Assembly (NCBI RefSeq): GCF_040812015.1
Contig: NZ_JBFNXJ010000002.1
Location: 1-64,000, forward strand
Length of the DNA: 64,000 nt
From: Chitinivorax sp. PXF-14
GTDB taxonomy: Bacteria > Pseudomonadota > Gammaproteobacteria > Burkholderiales > SCOH01
Direction of reading: 5' to 3'
The notes below the pieces were generated by a model. It made no database searches and was not told where the DNA came from. It worked only from the letters and a program-made list of their open reading frames with translations. A program made the translations under genes and the position numbers. Position 1 is the stretch's first letter. Each line of letters starts with the position of its first letter. Positions 1 through 10,435 of this stretch are shown here, one piece after another.

Positions 1-254
1 AACTGAATACCCCATGCTCGGAGAGTATTTATTTCGCGAAGACGAGCCATGTAGTCAGGGTTGTTGTAATAACCCCTAGCCTTGATCACGGCCATACGGC
101 GCAAGTGAGTAGCATTCTTGCCGATAAAGGCATCAAACACGACGAAGTCGGCGATAGCTGCTGAAAATCCGGGTTCCATCTTCAGCGCTGCGTACGCCTC
201 CTCGTAGGTATCCTTGTGATTAAGAAGCGACTCGAAGGCAGGCTTGCTGGTCAT
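1..254 (-). CDS. hypothetical protein, 3' end outside the window
   Basis: An open frame on the minus strand starts at an ATG (MTSKPAFESLLNHKD...) and stays open to base 1, so the gene is cut by the window edge. The 84 visible residues look protein-like: an acidic/aromatic helix-rich start (KDTYEEAYAALK) and a segment rich in Arg/Tyr (ARGYYNNPDYMARLRE). A GAGAG stretch about 7 bases upstream could be the ribosome site, but the frame also stays open for more than 100 bases upstream, so the true start could be earlier. I do not recognise the family. GC is lower than in most of the window. Confidence 0.55.
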   Translation of the reverse strand, partial: MTSKPAFESLLNHKDTYEEAYAALKMEPGFSAAIADFVVFDAFIGKNATHLRRMAVIKARGYYNNPDYMARLREINTLRAWGIQ

Positions 255-351
255 GAGTACGCTCTCGCCCACAACAAAGAAATCAAAGCTCCGGGAAATG
301 CTGAAAGACGACGTGACGACGCGGATGCGGGACCGAACCGCGCAGCGCCAT

Positions 352-921
352 TCAGCGGATGTAAAGGCCGCCGGATGGCTGCTTGGGCGGCATTGGGGCT
401 GGCTCCAGTTCTTCTTCGGGCTCGGCCAGCAGGGCGGCCGCGCGCTCATCCGCCTGGGCCTTGGCTTCCCTGACCAGCAGTTCCAGTATCGACAGCAGGT
501 CGTTGAACGAGCCGGTTTGCCATAGCTCGTCGATGCTCGCGTTGCCGAGCCCCTTGAGCAGGCGCTCGAGCTTGGGCAGTTCATATTCCGGCTTCTTGAG
601 CGTGACGAGAAAGGGAGCGGCGAGATCGGGCGGCACCGCCAGCCTGGCCAGCAGCATCGTCAGCATGCTTGCCGCCTGGCGAAGCTTGTAGTCGGTGGGG
701 AGATCGAGCACGGCGGTCTGCAGGGTATCCATGAGCTGCTTGATGACCCTGGCCTGCGTCTGCACATGTACGAGCGCGCGGTCCTTGTCGGCCTTCAGCT
801 GTCCTGTCTTCGCCACGTGCTGCCGCCGCTCCTCGCGCAGGAGGTTGACGTTGTTGACGTAGTTGGCGCCCGCCACGATCAGGAGCGCGACCATGGCGAT
901 GAGGAGGATGCTGGCAATCAT
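352..921 (-). CDS. membrane-anchored coiled-coil hypothetical protein
   Basis: 189 residues. The first ~20 residues are one hydrophobic segment (IASILLIAMVALLIVAG) with no cleavage site, so a signal anchor is likely, leaving the rest in the periplasm or, in the opposite topology, in the cytoplasm. Residues ~28-70 are charged and heptad-like (LLREERRQHVAKTGQLKADKD). A second helix-rich part follows, then an acidic/proline tail (EPEEELEPAPMPPKQP). No enzyme motif is visible and I do not recognise the family. It is separated from its neighbours by about 100 and 215 bases, so it is probably transcribed alone. Confidence 0.65.
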   Translation of the reverse strand: MIASILLIAMVALLIVAGANYVNNVNLLREERRQHVAKTGQLKADKDRALVHVQTQARVIKQLMDTLQTAVLDLPTDYKLRQAASMLTMLLARLAVPPDLAAPFLVTLKKPEYELPKLERLLKGLGNASIDELWQTGSFNDLLSILELLVREAKAQADERAAALLAEPEEELEPAPMPPKQPSGGLYIR

Positions 922-1136
922 CTAGCGGGTATATCTGGTTTTTCTAATATGCAATCTTACCTCGGATACCCTTGCCGATATAGCCATGTGCGACAACCAT
1001 CGTCCGTCATTCACGGGCGCCCCCAACGAGCGCGGCCTGTGGCGAGTAATTCAACACGCCATGAGTGGCCCGGAAATGTAGACAGACCACCGCCGGACGG
1101 CCTGTTTGTCTTTGGCTGTCGGCCTGAAAGCTGCCG

Positions 1137-1844
1137 TCACGATGCTGCACAATAATAATTGAGGGCGGCGGGCGCGACGGAATAGCCGTCCGCTTCGACG
1201 TCTTTCAGCGCACCGCAAAGGATCGATCGGGCATTGCGCGCCTGAGCGGCTTTCTTGTCTTCCTGCCCGTTGCCCTGGCCCAGGTTGAGCCCGTTGCCGA
1301 TGGCTTGCATCAAGACATCGAAAACCCGTTGATGCTCGGGTGACGCGTTGATAGCGGCCCAATCCGCTGCCTCCTTGGGCGTGAAAGAGGCTTTCAGCTC
1401 GGCCTGTCGCTGCTCGGACGTTTTCGAATCCGAGACAAGAATCGTGGCAAACATCTTCTTGGTCGCCGTGTTCTCGACCAGGGACTTCAAGCGCAGATAG
1501 TCCTTGCGATCCTTCAGCTCCGGGCTGGTGGCCAGGATGGCTTCCGCCATGACCGCCGGCTTGTCAACGAACAGATAATGCGCCGACTTGACCAGTGCCG
1601 GCTCCAGGGCCGATGTCAGCCTGGCCTGGTCCTCTGGCTTGACGGCGGCCTGCAGTGCGAGCTTCGGTGCGAACGAGGCAAACTCTTTCGCGCCGGGGCC
1701 GGTCAGCCTCGCATAAATATCGACAACCTGGATCTCGTTCATGATCTGGTTGGCAAATTGCGTTCTTTCATTCTGGCCAAAGTCGTCGGCAGCGATTGCG
1801 AACGACGCCAGCAGGCTCATGAGTAGGATGCCGAAACGAATCAT
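1137..1844 (-). CDS. secreted hypothetical protein, paralogue A of a tandem pair
   Basis: 235 residues starting at MIRFGILLMSLLASFAIA; this ATG has GGAG five bases upstream and begins a clear signal peptide cut after ASFAIA-A, so an in-frame upstream start is rejected. The mature part opens GQNERTQFANQIMNEIQVVDIYAR and ends with two cysteines (SILCGALKDVEADGYS...YYCAAS) that could form a disulfide. It is plainly homologous along its length to the next gene upstream. The segment FTPKEAADW faintly recalls the DUF2059 type of periplasmic helical proteins, but that is not firm. Function unknown. Confidence 0.75.
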   Translation of the reverse strand: MIRFGILLMSLLASFAIAADDFGQNERTQFANQIMNEIQVVDIYARLTGPGAKEFASFAPKLALQAAVKPEDQARLTSALEPALVKSAHYLFVDKPAVMAEAILATSPELKDRKDYLRLKSLVENTATKKMFATILVSDSKTSEQRQAELKASFTPKEAADWAAINASPEHQRVFDVLMQAIGNGLNLGQGNGQEDKKAAQARNARSILCGALKDVEADGYSVAPAALNYYCAAS

Positions 1845-1932
1845 CAAAACTCCGTCAATGTCGGTAAACGAAAGGTGGGGCCACCGGACGGTGTGGGCCA
1901 TAGCCTGTCTGGCTGGCCGCCCGGCACGGCGC

Positions 1933-2685
1933 TCAGGATGCGGTGCAGAAATGCTCGAACGCGCTCTGGTCAAGCGAATAGCCATCCGTTTTAACGTCGT
2001 TCAGCGCATCGCAAATGATCCTGTTGGCGTTTCTCCGCCACGCCACCTTTTTGTCTTCGGGTGTTTTACCCTGGTCCGCCTTCATGCCGCTCAATACGGT
2101 GTTGAACAGCGTGCCGGCCAGCCGTTGGCGCTCAGGCGAGGTATTCAGCACCTTCCAGTCCGCCGCTTCCTGCGGTGTAAAGGCGGCAATCATCTCCGCC
2201 TGGCGTTGCTCGAACGATTTGGAACCCACGCCCGACCGGTGTTCCGCCAGGTTCGAAGCTTCGTCAGCGGAGCCAAACAAGATGAGTTGCACCAGCTTCT
2301 TGCCCAGCGAACTTTCTACAAAAGATTTCAGCCACTGGTAGTCCTTCAGGCTCGTCAACGCGGGGCTTGTGGCCAGACTGGCTTCGGCCTGGGCGGTGGG
2401 TGCATCGATAAACCGGCTCTGCGCCGACTTGATCAGCGCCAGCTCCAGCACGGACGTCAGCTTGGCGCGGTCTTCCGGCTTGGTGGCGGCCTGTTGCGCA
2501 ATTTTTTCACCAACTGACGCAAACTGGCTGACCCACTGCCCGGCTATCCGCGCGTAAAGGTCGGTGACGTGAACCTCGTTGATGATCTGTTTGGCGAATT
2601 GCGCCCGTTCGTTTTGGCCCAATTCTTCTGCCGATACCGCGGCGGACAGCAGGAAGCCGACCAGCAAAATACCGCGACGAATCAT
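1933..2685 (-). CDS. secreted hypothetical protein, paralogue B of a tandem pair
   Basis: 250 residues with the signal peptide MIRRGILLVGFLLSAAVSA and GGAG upstream of the ATG. It shares with the neighbour the block GQNERxQFAxQIxNEhxVxDhYAR after the signal peptide, the FTPxEAADW motif and the paired C-terminal cysteines (IICDALND...HFCTAS). It has an extra insert around residues 150-165 (EASNLAEHRSGVG). The two genes lie head-to-tail 88 bases apart and are probably one transcript that arose by tandem duplication. The family is not recognised; an exported, all-helical protein is inferred. Confidence 0.75.
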   Translation of the reverse strand: MIRRGILLVGFLLSAAVSAEELGQNERAQFAKQIINEVHVTDLYARIAGQWVSQFASVGEKIAQQAATKPEDRAKLTSVLELALIKSAQSRFIDAPTAQAEASLATSPALTSLKDYQWLKSFVESSLGKKLVQLILFGSADEASNLAEHRSGVGSKSFEQRQAEMIAAFTPQEAADWKVLNTSPERQRLAGTLFNTVLSGMKADQGKTPEDKKVAWRRNANRIICDALNDVKTDGYSLDQSAFEHFCTAS

Positions 2686-3087
2686 TCAGAACTCCTGTTC
2701 TTAATTGTTAAGCAGAGGTGGTATGGCTTGACGATGCCGCTTCAAATGCGAGCAAAAACATGCCGCGCTGCAGCCAATCACGCCGATTTTCCGGCAAATC
2801 CAGCATCGTAATTAATCAGTTTAATCGACTATTCGAATTTATTAGAAAATATAATCTGCGCGACCATGAGGGCCGGCCGCCTGTTGCCTGCCATCCGTTT
2901 TTCTGGGCGGCGGGCCATGCTCCGCCGCTCGCGGATTTCTTGCGCCGCCCCAGGCCATGGTCCGGCGTGCGGTCGCCACCGCCCATCCACTTTCCACTTC
3001 ACGGCAGGCAATCGGGCCTATGCTGAAAGACGAAAACACCACTAGAGATCACGGCTGTCTTTCATCGGATGACAAGGAGTGTGGATT
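2686..3087. other. gene-free stretch between divergent genes
   Basis: About 400 bases between the leftward secreted-protein pair and the rightward host-attachment gene. The part around 2805-2860 is AT-rich and could hold the leftward promoter. No coding frame with a credible start or composition was found, and no strong hairpin. The only clear signal is AAGGAG at 3074-3079, the ribosome site of the gene at 3088. Confidence 0.5.
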
Positions 3088-3531
3088 ATGCAGACAACCT
3101 GGATACTGGCCGCCGACGCAAGCCGAGCAAGGATTTTCGAGTTTGACGAGTCGCAGCACCTGCGCGAGATAGAGGGCTTCGAACACGCGGCGGGACACGC
3201 CCGCAATCAGGACCTGACGGCAGACGCAGAAGGCCGCTTTGCCGGCCGTGGCGGCCACGGTCAGGGCGGCGCCCCCGAGCCGGTAACCGACCCGGTGCAG
3301 CACGAACTGGAACGCTTTTCGATGAATGTCAGCGCCTATCTCGACCGCGCGGCGATGCAGAACCGCTATGACCATCTGTGCGTATTTGCCGCCCCGAGGC
3401 TGCTGGGTGCGATGCGCCAGCATTTCGGCGATGAAACGCAACGGCGGATCGACGAAGCGGTGGCAAAGGATGTATCGAAACTCAGCCCGAAGGCGCTGGA
3501 GGATTATTTGAAGGCGCACTTCCCGCACTAG
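3088..3531 (+). CDS. host attachment family protein
   Basis: 147 residues, start ATG 8 bases after AAGGAG (a GTG three codons earlier lies inside the ribosome site and is rejected). The opening TTWILAADASRARIFEF, the central Gly-rich variable loop (AGRGGHGQGG) and the end (LSPKALEDYLKAHFP) are typical of the small proteins annotated as host attachment protein (Pfam Host_attach), named from an Agrobacterium attachment locus. Its biochemical role is not established; the fold resembles the eRF1/Pelota middle domain in some analyses. It appears monocistronic and faces a diguanylate cyclase gene tail to tail. Confidence 0.85.
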   Translation: MQTTWILAADASRARIFEFDESQHLREIEGFEHAAGHARNQDLTADAEGRFAGRGGHGQGGAPEPVTDPVQHELERFSMNVSAYLDRAAMQNRYDHLCVFAAPRLLGAMRQHFGDETQRRIDEAVAKDVSKLSPKALEDYLKAHFPH

Positions 3532-3586
3532 CAGGGATGCGGCCTCAACCCGGGTCGAGCGTTGGCACCCGATCCGGCGGGTTGGC

Positions 3587-3611
3587 GGGCGGCCACACTG
3601 CCTGGCCGCCC
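3587..3611 (+). terminator. GC-rich hairpin after the host attachment gene
   Basis: Perfect 9-bp stem GGGCGGCCA / TGGCCGCCC with a 7-base loop, in the space between two convergent genes. There is no T-tract on either side, so it may be a transcript-end stabiliser and not a classic intrinsic terminator. Confidence 0.4.
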
Positions 3612-3712
3612 CACCCCAAGTCCGCGACGCCCGACTGTTTGCCCGCTAACGATAACAAGAACGCCGCCTCGGCCGCCTACACCCCGCCGGCCAGGCAAGG
3701 GCCTGCCGCGCG

Positions 3713-5137
3713 CTAACGCATCACCGCCTGATCACGTCCGTTCGCCTTGGCTTCGTACAGCGCCGCATCGGCCCGTGCCAGCGTGGATTCGATGCTGGCA
3801 TCGCCCGGGCTGAGGGCGGTGACGCCAACGCTGATCGTGAACGGCACCACATCGTTCACATCAGCCAGGCTGAGCTGCAGCTGAGCGCGCAGCTTGGCGG
3901 CGATGGCCTGGGTGTCGGTGTCGCCGTGCGTCAGGATGGCAAACTCTTCGCCGCCGATGCGGGCGATCAGGTCGCTGCGGCGGAACATGGACTGCACGAG
4001 CCGGCCAAAAAAGGCGAGCACGCGATCGCCTGCAGCGTGGCCATGGTGGTCGTTGATCGATTTGAAGTGATCGATGTCGATCCATAGCAGCGTCACCACC
4101 GCGGGCTCGCGCTTGATCTTGCTGAGCTCACGCTCGGCCGCTTCGAAAAAGTAACGGCGGTTGTAGAGCCCGGTGAGGTGATCGCGGTTGGCCAGGCGCT
4201 TGAGTGCGCGCTCCTTTTCCGAGCGCTCGCGCAGCAGTGTGCCGACCAGGCAGGCGCTGAGGATGATGCCGGCCATGAAGGTGTTGACGTTCTGCAATTG
4301 CCCCGGCTCGGACAACAGGCCCGCCAGCGGCCCACGCTCGCGATAACTGGCCCACTGCATCACGCTGAGCACGATCAGGTTGGCCGAGGCCGCGCCGAGC
4401 AGCTCGAATGCCGCCGTCACCACCATCACCAGCAGATACACGATCGACAGCATGTGCAGCGGATGCAGCTGGTTGGTAAACCGGCACCAGAGCATGGTCG
4501 TCAGCACCGTCGCCAGCAGTGCCAGAGACAGCCCCAGCAGCCACCAGTAGCGGCCCGGCAAGCGGCGCTGGTAGCCATTGATGGCGGCCAGCACGGTGCT
4601 CGCGACCAGTATCTGGAACACCGACTGGTCGAGCCACAGGTAGGACAGTACGTCGGGCAGCTCGGCCAGGGTCACGCGCAGGCCGGTCAGCATGCTCAGC
4701 ACGGCCAGCCCGAACAGGCGGCTCAGCGGCTGGTAGACCAGCGTGCAGGCCAGGGCCAGCAACAGGTAGTCGCGTGGGGCGGCAACACCGTGGTTGAAGC
4801 GACAGCCCTTGAGCAGGCGGGCCGTGACGAGTAGCACGGCGACGTTGGCCAGCGCCACGAGCATGCCGTTCCACGCCGGCAAGCCCTGGTACAGGGCCAG
4901 CGCCAGCTGTCCGAGCAGGATGCCGGACCACACCCGGCGCGTGCCCCAGATCAAGGCGGCGGCAAGCCCGAAGCCTTCGTGCATGAAGACAGATTCGGCG
5001 AGCGCGCCACTGGCCGACGAAAACGCGTAGGACAGCAGGCCCACGACGAAATAGGCGGCAGCGAGACTGGCCCCAAACCTGTAGCGGGCCGGCGCAACCG
5101 TCACCTGTTGGCGAATTGCACTTGCTAGCGGCGTCAT
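3713..5137 (-). CDS. membrane diguanylate cyclase (MASE1-like + GGDEF)
   Basis: 474 residues. Residues ~20-300 form about eight hydrophobic segments resembling a MASE1 integral membrane sensor (FGLAAALIWGTRRVWSGILLG). A short linker leads to a GGDEF domain: DHLTGLYNRR (~319-328), the metal-site Asp in WIDIDHFKSIND, and the active-site signature GGEEF at 395-399. An RRSD motif at 386-389 sits exactly five residues before the signature, the standard RxxD product-inhibition site. It should therefore make cyclic di-GMP from two GTP in response to an unknown membrane signal and be feedback-inhibited. No EAL domain. Transcribed alone. Confidence 0.92.
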   Translation of the reverse strand: MTPLASAIRQQVTVAPARYRFGASLAAAYFVVGLLSYAFSSASGALAESVFMHEGFGLAAALIWGTRRVWSGILLGQLALALYQGLPAWNGMLVALANVAVLLVTARLLKGCRFNHGVAAPRDYLLLALACTLVYQPLSRLFGLAVLSMLTGLRVTLAELPDVLSYLWLDQSVFQILVASTVLAAINGYQRRLPGRYWWLLGLSLALLATVLTTMLWCRFTNQLHPLHMLSIVYLLVMVVTAAFELLGAASANLIVLSVMQWASYRERGPLAGLLSEPGQLQNVNTFMAGIILSACLVGTLLRERSEKERALKRLANRDHLTGLYNRRYFFEAAERELSKIKREPAVVTLLWIDIDHFKSINDHHGHAAGDRVLAFFGRLVQSMFRRSDLIARIGGEEFAILTHGDTDTQAIAAKLRAQLQLSLADVNDVVPFTISVGVTALSPGDASIESTLARADAALYEAKANGRDQAVMR

Positions 5138-5521
5138 GCGGTTACCATCATCTCCGGAGGGCGCGGGCCCGGCACATCGCCGGCCCCCGCCTGTTGCAAG
5201 CGCTTAGCACCATGTTGCCAGCCGGAATTATCAGCTGGGGCGGTGCTTTCAGCATACACGGGCCACCTTGCTCAGAATAGGCGGAAATGCGGCGCAGTGC
5301 GGCCCGATCCGACATGCCGGCCACGAACTCGACGCGCGCCCTGGGGGCATCTGGCCGGCATTTGATTACAAACGATTACCGCCGCCCGGCCTGCAATGGT
5401 TTTTAACCGCTGGATCGACCCCTGCCCGCCGCACGCTCGCGCCCTTGCTTACAATAGGCCACGGATATCGCCGCACGGCCCGGACGACAGGCCCGCCCCC
5501 GTTTGAAGCAAAGGAGAAACG
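5138..5521. other. gene-free stretch between divergent genes
   Basis: About 380 bases separating the leftward diguanylate cyclase from the rightward serine hydrolase. It contains TACAAT at 5450-5455, a possible -10 element for the hydrolase, without a good -35, and AAGGAG just before the ATG at 5522. No further gene or strong repeat is seen. Confidence 0.4.
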
Positions 5522-6541
5522 ATGAAGCAGACAGGCCACCGCGGAATCGGCCCGCGACACGCTACCGCAAGCCTGTGGCTCGGCACCGCCCTGCTCGCCT
5601 ACGGCCTTGCCGCCCGGGCTGACGATGTCCCCTCCCCCGCCAGCCGCAAGCAGGCTGCCAGCGAGACGGCCGAGCGCAACGCGCGCTGTAAGGCGATCCA
5701 GCCGTTTTACTGGGAGATCGGCGACCGGCAGCAACGGCTCGCGGGAGGCAGCGTCGGCGGCAATGAGCCCGATGCCACAACACAGATGAAGATCGCCTCG
5801 GCGTCGAAATGGGTGTTCGGCGCCTACGTCATCGAGCTCAGGGGCGGCCGTCTCAGCGAGGCCGACATCCGCGCGCTGACGATGCGCAGCGGCTACACCA
5901 GCTTCAACTACGGCAGCTGCGTCAAGCTGCTGCCGCGGCGCCAGGCACACGAAACCGTGGCCGAGTGCTTCGACAACGCCGGCAACAACCGCTACAGCGC
6001 CGCCAACGACGGCCGCTTCTTCTACGATGGCGGCCACTTCCAGGCACATGCTGTCAAGGCGCTAGACCTCGGCCAGCTGAACGACGAGGGCCTGGCGCAG
6101 GCAGTCAATGCCATGCTCGGCATCGACATCGGCTATGCCTCGCCACAGCTTGCCGCCGGCGTCGAGACCTCGGCCACGGCCTATGCGCGTTTCCTGCAGA
6201 GAACGCTGTCCGGCGAGCTGCGCATACACGATGCACTGGGGACGCATGCCGTCTGCACCAACCCGCGCAGCTGCAGCCAGGCGGTGAGCACGCCGATCCC
6301 GCAGAACGAAAGCTGGCACTATTCGATCGGGCATTGGGTGGAGGATGACCCGCGCGTGGGCGATGGCGCGTATTCGAGCCCGGGCGCCTTCGGCTTCTAC
6401 CCCTGGATCGACGCGGACAAGACCTACTACGGCATTCTCGCCCGGCACAGCGTGAACCCGCATGCCGGCTATGAATCGACGCAGTGCGGGCGCAACATCC
6501 GGCGTGCCTGGCTGGAAGGCCGCTACGTGCCGGCCAGTTAG
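5522..6541 (+). CDS. secreted serine hydrolase, beta-lactamase/transpeptidase fold
   Basis: 339 residues with an AAGGAG ribosome site. A long N-terminus leads to a hydrophobic export signal (SLWLGTALLAYGLAARA, ~17-33). The motif SASK (~93-96, in KIASASKWVFGAY) has the SxxK spacing of the nucleophile/base pair of penicillin-binding proteins and class C/D-type beta-lactamases. Later segments YSIGHW and YSSPGAFGFYPW match the general pattern of this fold. Cysteines are numerous for a periplasmic enzyme. A true beta-lactamase function is not implied: many such proteins are peptidases or esterases. Convergent with sodC 65 bases away. Confidence 0.75.
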   Translation: MKQTGHRGIGPRHATASLWLGTALLAYGLAARADDVPSPASRKQAASETAERNARCKAIQPFYWEIGDRQQRLAGGSVGGNEPDATTQMKIASASKWVFGAYVIELRGGRLSEADIRALTMRSGYTSFNYGSCVKLLPRRQAHETVAECFDNAGNNRYSAANDGRFFYDGGHFQAHAVKALDLGQLNDEGLAQAVNAMLGIDIGYASPQLAAGVETSATAYARFLQRTLSGELRIHDALGTHAVCTNPRSCSQAVSTPIPQNESWHYSIGHWVEDDPRVGDGAYSSPGAFGFYPWIDADKTYYGILARHSVNPHAGYESTQCGRNIRRAWLEGRYVPAS

Positions 6542-6605
6542 CCCACCGGATGCATTTCAAAGTGAGGGCAGCCATGCCGCCCCTTGGCATCAGCCATCGC
6601 GGTTG

Positions 6606-7130
6606 TCAGCGAATCACGCCGCAGGCCATGCGCGCGCCGCCACCGCCGAGCGCTGCCGGGTGATCGCTATGGTTGTCGGCACCCGTGTGCACCATCAAGG
6701 CATGGCCGCGGACCTCGTCCAGCGACTTGAGGCGCGGCGCCAGCACCGGGTAGGTCGCCTTGCCGTCGGCCGCGACGTAGAGCGCGGGCAGATCGCCCAG
6801 GTGGCCGCTGCCGAACGGGCCTTCATGGCGGCCCGTCTTCTCCGGGTCCCAGTGGCCGCCGGCGCCCAGGGCGGCAACCGGCTTGCCGTCCTTCTCGGCC
6901 GGGTCGCACGATGGCTTGTCGTGAATATGGAAGCCATGAATGCCGGACGGCAGGCCGGCGAGATTCGGCGTGAACACCAGGCCGTGGGCCGATTCACCGA
7001 TGGTGATGTTGCCGATGGACGACACCGCGCCCTTTTCGTCGACAAGGTTGAGCGGGACATCGACGCTCGCGGCGTGGGCAACGGGGCTGACGGCAAGTGC
7101 AGACAGGACGATGGGCAAGGCAAGACGCAT
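6606..7130 (-). CDS. sodC: Cu/Zn superoxide dismutase, periplasmic
   Basis: 174 residues from [20 protein letters not shown], a signal peptide with AGGAG 8 bases upstream. Family signatures are complete: [10 protein letters not shown] carries two copper-ligand histidines and the first disulfide cysteine, the loop [25 protein letters not shown] carries further copper and zinc ligands, and the C-terminal part [15 protein letters not shown]...[12 protein letters not shown] has the last copper histidine, the active-site Arg and the second disulfide cysteine. It removes superoxide in the periplasm. Length fits the SodC family. Monocistronic. Confidence 0.96.
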   Translation of the reverse strand: MRLALPIVLSALAVSPVAHAASVDVPLNLVDEKGAVSSIGNITIGESAHGLVFTPNLAGLPSGIHGFHIHDKPSCDPAEKDGKPVAALGAGGHWDPEKTGRHEGPFGSGHLGDLPALYVAADGKATYPVLAPRLKSLDEVRGHALMVHTGADNHSDHPAALGGGGARMACGVIR

Positions 7131-7246
7131 GGTTGAGCTCCTCAGGATGGAACGGATCGAAACGCCGGAAAAATGGGACTGGGGTAGCCAGCCATGATCT
7201 CGCGCCGTCACGGGCCGCAGGGCCGGATACGGCCACACAGGCGCGC

Positions 7247-8062
7247 TCAGGCCGCGTCACCTCGTGGCGTTGCCGCCAGCCGGTAGACCTGCGCCCGCAG
7301 CGTATCGGCCAGCTCATCGAAGCTGGCCTGGTCGGCAATCCCGCGCCATTGCAGCGCTTGCCCGACGCGGATCGGCAAGATGGCATTGCGGTTGCGGAAT
7401 ATCTCGCCGGGCAGCAGCGGCATGGCCAAGGGCTTGCTGAGCAGCGACAGCATGTAGAAACGCCCGGAGTTGCGGCCGCCGATGTGCACCGGCACGATGC
7501 TGGCCTCGGCTTCGCGCGCGAAATGCAGGAATCCCTTGCGCCAGCGCTGATCGCGGATGCCGTGCCGCGACCAGCGCGACACCTCGCCGCTCGGAAACAG
7601 CATGATCGCGCCGCCGCCGCGCAGCTCGGTGTTGATCGCACAGATGTGGCCCTTGTTGTCGCCGCGCCCGACATTCACCACCGGCAACATGACATCGCGC
7701 AGCGGCTTGAACTGCCACAACATGTCGTTGACCACCACGCGCACATCGGGGCGCACCGTACTCATCGCCTGCAGCAGCGACAGCCCGTCGAGTGCGCCGA
7801 GCGGGTGGTTGGCGACGATCACCAGCGGCCCCTCACGCGGAATATGTTCGAGTCCGAAGGCGCGCCAGCGCACATTGAGATAATCGAGTGCCGCGCCGAC
7901 GAATTCGAGCCCGGCACGGTGGCCGTGCAGCTGCAGGAAGGCATCGATCTCGGGCAGGCACAGCAGCCACCCCAGCCAGGCGATCATGCGGCCGCGCAGC
8001 GGCGCCGGCCACCGGGCAAAGGCGGGGAATTTGTCGGCCAGGAGCAGGGAAAGATTGATCAT
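7247..8062 (-). CDS. lysophospholipid acyltransferase-family protein (PlsC-like)
   Basis: 271 residues from [12 protein letters not shown]; longer in-frame starts add a low-complexity Arg/Ala stretch and are rejected. The motif NHPLGALDG (~85-93) is the acyl-transfer site of the PlsC superfamily in the His-x5-Asp spacing seen in hemolysin/OlsA-like members. Further blocks LFPSGEVSR and [12 protein letters not shown] correspond to the glycerol-phosphate-binding motifs. It probably transfers an acyl group from acyl-ACP or acyl-CoA to a lyso-lipid (glycerophospholipid or ornithine lipid) at the inner membrane. The ribosome site (GGTGG) is weak. Confidence 0.82.
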   Translation of the reverse strand: MINLSLLLADKFPAFARWPAPLRGRMIAWLGWLLCLPEIDAFLQLHGHRAGLEFVGAALDYLNVRWRAFGLEHIPREGPLVIVANHPLGALDGLSLLQAMSTVRPDVRVVVNDMLWQFKPLRDVMLPVVNVGRGDNKGHICAINTELRGGGAIMLFPSGEVSRWSRHGIRDQRWRKGFLHFAREAEASIVPVHIGGRNSGRFYMLSLLSKPLAMPLLPGEIFRNRNAILPIRVGQALQWRGIADQASFDELADTLRAQVYRLAATPRGDAA

Positions 8063-8332
8063 GCGCCACCGTTGACAGAAAAAGCGCGGATGCTGCCACA
8101 CCAATGCGACATCCCGATTGCATGCCGGCCGGCCCCGGCCTGCGTCAGCGCGGCCGGCCTCGCGAGCCCCACGCCGCTGGCGCGCACGCCGGGGCAATAC
8201 GGGCAGCCAGTACCGGCAGGCAAGCACGGCAACGAGCGACGCTTGATTAAGCGTAGACACAGCAAGCCAGCTCCGCCAAGGTCGGCCCGCGCGGTAGCAG
8301 CGGCAAATAGCGGGAAGCCGCGCCTCGGCTAG

Positions 8333-9480
<1,148 letters not shown>

Positions 9481-9484
<4 letters not shown>

Positions 9485-10374
9485 CTGCCACCCCTTGCCA
9501 GCAGGCGTTCGGCGAATGCCTGGGCGAAGGTATGTACATCGCCGGGCCAGCGGGCAGACAGATAGTTGCCATCCTGCACCACCCAGGCCGGACGCGGGTT
9601 GTCGAGCCGGTCGCGGGCGATGCCGCTGGTCTTGAGCAGGAAATCGGCGCTGCCCTTGGGCACGTCGATGAAATCGGCATCGTTCGCCAGGGCGCGCTTC
9701 ACTTCACTCTCCACGCTGCAATAGCCCACGGGCTGGCCCGGTGCTTCGCCATAGGTGCGGTAGTAGCCCGGGTCCCAGAAACGGGCGAAGAACCGCGTCA
9801 GTTGCCAGGCGCTGCGTTCGAGCTGCCAGGTCAACGCCGTGGTCTTGCGCCCATGCAGCACTGATTTGCCCGTCCGGGGCGAGATGGATCGCGCGGCCAG
9901 CACCACGCCGTGGCAGACAGCGGCGATCGGCTTCGCTTGCCCCGCGTGATCGACGCTCTCGAAAAACGCGGCGACGAAGGCCTGCAACCTCCTGTCCTCG
10001 AGATAAGCCTTCATCCGTGGCGCATGGCCGCCGGGCAGTAGCAGGCCGTCGTAGTCGTCGGGCTTGAGCTCGGCATAACGCCGAGGAGCCAGGAAAGCGC
10101 TGTCCTGCTGCAGCTGGCGATAGGCCTCGCGCCCGTGACGATCGGCGCGCAGCAGCAAACCCACGAGGCGGATGGCCTTGAGGCCCGGTATCCAGCCCCA
10201 TGGATCGAGCCCCTGGCCGCTGATCATCAGCGGGTCGGCGTAGCCACGCTGGCCATCGGGCGTGGCGAACTCGACGCGGCAGCCGGCGTCGCGCAGGATT
10301 TTCCAGCTGACCGAGACCTCGGTCGGGTCGAAATCATGGCTCGGGATGGGGATGATCACGGTTGGCGGATTCAT
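9481..10374 (-). CDS. DJ-1/PfpI-family protein (type 1 glutamine amidotransferase-like)
   Basis: 297 residues. The nucleophile elbow AVCHGVVLAAR (~150-160) has the conserved cysteine followed by histidine, and LLLPGGHAPRMK (~110-121) gives the upstream acidic/oxyanion region of the DJ-1/PfpI superfamily. An N-terminal segment (IPIPSHDFDPTEVSVSWKIL) resembles Hsp31/YDR533C-type members, which include glyoxalase III, chaperone and deglycase activities; which applies here is unknown. It lies between an FAH-family gene (61 bases upstream) and the hydroxy-acid oxidase (4-base overlap), suggesting one three-gene transcript handling reactive carbonyl or 2-oxo/hydroxy acids. Confidence 0.86.
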
Positions 10375-10435
10375 GCGTCTCCTTGTCGTGTGTCGGGCAC
10401 ATCACTCAATGTAGGGCAGCAGTCGTTGGCCCGCA

